The notes beneath the pieces are model-generated. The model was not told the DNA's origin and did no database searches. It saw only the letters and a program-made list of their open reading frames with translations. 64,000 bases of DNA from Magnetococcales bacterium (GTDB taxonomy: Bacteria; Pseudomonadota; Magnetococcia; Magnetococcales; Magnetaquicoccaceae), in the NCBI GenBank assembly GCA_002753095.1, contig PDZU01000002.1:1-64000 (forward strand). Direction: 5' to 3'. A program made the position numbers and the translations under genes. How positions within the stretch are numbered: position 1 is the stretch's first letter; every line of letters starts with the position of its first letter. Positions 61,979-64,000 of this stretch are shown here, piece by piece.

Positions 61979-63189
61979 CGCAGGCTTCCTTTCTTGCCGT
62001 TCTTGTGATTGGCACGATTGATTGCCATAACCTCTTGGTAACCTTCAGAATAGATTCCTGGTGGCCACCAATCGACACTGCCATCTTCTTTAATCTCAAT
62101 CGGTTTAAGGGTGCTGCAGCCCTCTGGAGATTCGTCAACCCAATACAGAGCAACCAGCTTTGCATCCGCGCTACCTTCGGCAATGCGGCGGCGAATGCGC
62201 AGCAGCAGATTTTCCGAATGGGTTTCCACCAAAACTTGCCCCCGCCCAAGCTTGGCTGTCTCCAAGAATAGATCCCCCAGGGCTGCCTGTGCCGCTGCAT
62301 GGAGACTGTTCTCCGGTTCTTCTACCAAATCCAGGAAAGAATCAATCGAGGAAGTATGGTAACGGTGGGAGAGTTGTAAAGCAACGACGGGCAAAATCTG
62401 TTGCATCCCTTGGCCTGCATCGGCCAAATTAATGGCAATCCCCTTTTTGCGCAGAACGCACTCCACTGCTTTGCCGAAAGTGTCCAAATCGAGGCGCCAT
62501 CCATCCAAATTTTGCGTAAACCATTCTCCAACTTCGGCAAGTAGTTGCCCATTGTTCGCCAACCAGTTAATACAACCATTGCCGTTGAATGATACGGTAT
62601 CCACTTGACCAAGTTTGTAAACATGCTCAGCATGTGCCCGTGCAGGGCCAAGATGCTGCAGGCGGTTCTCATGTCTTTCAATGAGGAACTCCCATTCTCC
62701 TTGAATACGCTTATCGATTGAGCCCTCGATGAATCCAAGTACTATCGCACTATTTGACTTGTGAAGATTTATGACATGCTCGATATTTTCTGCTTTGATT
62801 TCGAGAATATCCTTATTGAGGCGAAGATTCGTAACCAAAGGTTGATCATTCATCGCATCTTGAACATGTTGTAAGGTCAAGGAAAAATCTCCTTCACCCA
62901 GGTTTGTATCCTCAAGAGTTAGAGAAAAGTCAATGCTGTTGTTGGGTGACTTTCCGTGAACAAGGTCAAGGAAGGTGTGACCATAAATAAGATGATCTAT
63001 TTTTAATGGAAATGGCGTGTGTAAAGTTCGATGGCTGAACATGCTCAACAATAGTCTAATCAGCCTCAGAATGGCCGATTTTCCGCTACTGTTCTTGCCA
63101 TAGAACAGGGTGAGAGGACGCACATCGACCGTGACTGGATCGCGAAAAGCCTTGTAACGCGCACAACCGAAGGAGCGAATTTTGATCAT
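61975..63189 (-). CDS. AAA/SMC-like ATPase (DUF3696/RecF type)
   Basis: 404 aa. Walker A YGKNSSGKSAILR, signature-like DAGQGMQQILPVVALQL, Walker B SFLDLVEEPENSLHAAAQA, H-loop LVETHSENLLLRI, typical of single-chain ABC/SMC-like ATPases of phage-defence and repair systems. The C-terminal PEGCSTLKPIEIKEDGSVDW matches the DUF3696 kind of tail. First of three tightly packed genes; GGGGA precedes the ATG. It lies on the minus strand after a 105-bp gap. Confidence 0.82.
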   Translation of the reverse strand: MIKIRSFGCARYKAFRDPVTVDVRPLTLFYGKNSSGKSAILRLIRLLLSMFSHRTLHTPFPLKIDHLIYGHTFLDLVHGKSPNNSIDFSLTLEDTNLGEGDFSLTLQHVQDAMNDQPLVTNLRLNKDILEIKAENIEHVINLHKSNSAIVLGFIEGSIDKRIQGEWEFLIERHENRLQHLGPARAHAEHVYKLGQVDTVSFNGNGCINWLANNGQLLAEVGEWFTQNLDGWRLDLDTFGKAVECVLRKKGIAINLADAGQGMQQILPVVALQLSHRYHTSSIDSFLDLVEEPENSLHAAAQAALGDLFLETAKLGRGQVLVETHSENLLLRIRRRIAEGSADAKLVALYWVDESPEGCSTLKPIEIKEDGSVDWWPPGIYSEGYQEVMAINRANHKNGKKGSLR

Positions 63190-63294
63190 TTGCTGTCATC
63201 CCCAGGAAAAGCCATCATTTAAAGAATGCAACGATTGCTCTCGCAAATCATACTCAAACATCCGGCGTCTCGCCAGATTCTCTGTTTTGCTTTC

Positions 63295-63807
63295 TTACCC
63301 CTTCCGATTCCGATAAGCGGCAATGTGGCGGGCAGCGACAGGGCTGTGTGGTACGCTGGGTGCGGGTGTTGTCAGCGGGGGGGATGGCACAGCGGGGGCG
63401 GTTGTTGTCGTCGGAACCTGCAGACGTTGCAGCAGCTCCTGCCGACTGGCCGGGCTGGCCGCCGGTTTGCTCTGCGGGGCGGCGGTGGCCGCTACGGTCG
63501 GGGTAGTGGTTCCTCCGGTGCCCAACGCCTGCAGCATGCCGCTTTGTCGTTCGGCCAGGGAGAGAGGAATGGGCTTGATGCCGGTCTGTTCGCGCAAATA
63601 GTCCAGCAGATGTTGCAAGGAGACCCCCTGCTCCGCCAACGTAACCCCAGAAGGTGGGGCAGGGGCAGCGGGTGCCGGAAGCTCCGGGGCAAAAATGGAG
63701 AGCATGCCGCTCTCTCTCTCGGCACGGGAGAGGGGCGTGGGCTGAATGCCTGTCTGCTGACGCAGATGGTGCAACAACGCCTGCCAAGGATCTTCCGTAT
63801 TGCCCAT
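63295..63807 (-). CDS. Protein with a duplicated QTGI-PLS-AER-SGML motif
   Basis: 170 aa, family unknown. Two near-identical segments, LLHHLRQQTGIQPTPLSRAE (residues 11-30) and LLDYLREQTGIKPIPLSLAE (67-86), each continue R-x-SGML. They are separated by a Pro/Ala linker and followed by a Pro/Thr-rich C-terminal region. ATG 63807 has GGAGGG upstream and overlaps the partial rimK gene end, so the pair is co-transcribed. No signal peptide. A substrate or partner of RimK is possible. Confidence 0.6.
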   Translation of the reverse strand: MGNTEDPWQALLHHLRQQTGIQPTPLSRAERESGMLSIFAPELPAPAAPAPPSGVTLAEQGVSLQHLLDYLREQTGIKPIPLSLAERQSGMLQALGTGGTTTPTVAATAAPQSKPAASPASRQELLQRLQVPTTTTAPAVPSPPLTTPAPSVPHSPVAARHIAAYRNRKG

Positions 63808-63809
63808 GT

Positions 63810-64000
63810 TCAACCCTCCGGTTCGCTTGCCGGACGGGGGGCGCGGGCACGATTGCGCGGCGAGCGGCTCTGGTTGGCGCTGCTGCGTGCCCGTTCCTCA
63901 ACCTTTTTTGCCAAAAATTCAATCATCTTTCCCGCTACATCGATGCCTGTGGCCGTCTCCAACCCCTCCAGGCCGGGCGAAGAGTTGATCTCCAACACCA
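63810..64000 (-). CDS. rimK: RimK-type ATP-grasp ligase, C-terminal end (partial)
   Basis: Only the last 62 or so codons lie in the window: [20 protein letters not shown] and [11 protein letters not shown] are the end of the ATP-grasp domain of RimK, which adds glutamates to ribosomal protein S6. A basic, Ser/Arg/Pro-rich tail of about 30 residues follows, longer than the usual end. The rest lies beyond 64000. Confidence 0.85.
   Translation of the reverse strand, partial: VLEINSSPGLEGLETATGIDVAGKMIEFLAKKVEERARSSANQSRSPRNRARAPRPASEPEG

Noticed and set aside
61097-63189. Direct naming of the cassette as PARIS (AriA/AriB)
   Set aside because: The domain logic is similar, but the similarity seen by eye is too weak and a DUF262 gene is added; left unnamed.
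63295-63807. Graspetide precursor modified by the ATP-grasp gene
   Set aside because: The neighbour matches canonical RimK, and the repeats lack the Thr/Ser-Glu/Asp core pattern of graspetides.

Overview
The window reads as about 64 kb of a chromosome from a motile, sulfur-oxidising, Gram-negative proteobacterium. The main evidence is a reverse-type dissimilatory sulfite reductase pathway split between two sites (dsrN-E-F-H-J-O-P at 24-29 kb and dsrA-B-L at 42-47 kb), with the DsrE and DsrH cysteines used in sulfur relay both present. LPS genes (lptF/lptG, arn), heme O synthase, ferrochelatase, a flagellin and a large hybrid kinase agree with this. The gene mix reminds me of Magnetococcia-like bacteria, but no magnetosome gene lies in the window, so that placement is a guess.

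Layout. 0-7.8 kb: a pabB-pabC fusion, a three-gene succinate dehydrogenase/fumarate reductase operon with a CCG-domain third subunit instead of cytochrome b anchors, and queG. 7.8-12.1 kb: a minus-strand operon lptF-lptG-NnrS-CysZ-like. 12.3-17.4 kb: an arn operon for aminoarabinose (B, C, A split into two genes, D; no arnT here). 17.8-20.4 kb: pepA-holC and a secreted Cys-rich protein. 20.5-23.1 kb: phage and accessory relics. 23.2-29.2 kb: hemH, then the first dsr cluster. 29.4-33.4 kb: accessory debris (DUF3050, a truncated phage S49 protease, a decayed BrnT/BrnA pair, repeats, a copper chaperone). 33.4-40.8 kb: housekeeping genes (lytic transglycosylase, pgeF, rpsF-priB-rpsR-DUF2232-rplI, fmdB, cnoX, tRNA-Leu, rhodanese, HicB-like). 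41.2-46.8 kb: flagellin, then dsrABL. 47-53 kb: a dioxygenase, an ABC exporter, ctaB, an HlyD adaptor. 53.2-60.4 kb: DUF1015, a REC-HPt protein, a hybrid kinase, a TPR protein. 60.4-63.2 kb: a compact ATPase / TOPRIM-like / DUF262 cassette that looks like a defence system. 63.3-64 kb: a protein with a duplicated motif and the 3' end of rimK.

The most striking non-coding feature is a family of modular, hairpin-rich intergenic repeats, with at least eleven full or partial copies in both orientations. A full copy is about 435 bp and strings together hairpin modules (called A-E and G here) plus a short tandem repeat (F). The hairpin stems differ between copies, yet pairing is kept by matching changes on both arms, which suggests selection on structure. 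A shorter class (A-B-C-H) has a different end. One partial copy cuts off a phage protease gene.

The ATPase/TOPRIM/DUF262 cassette, three matching 16-bp dyad sites upstream of the flagellin and HicB-like genes, and the duplicated-motif protein next to rimK are the other leads. Coordinates of repeats and start codons were set by eye from the sequence and from Shine-Dalgarno (SD) matches.
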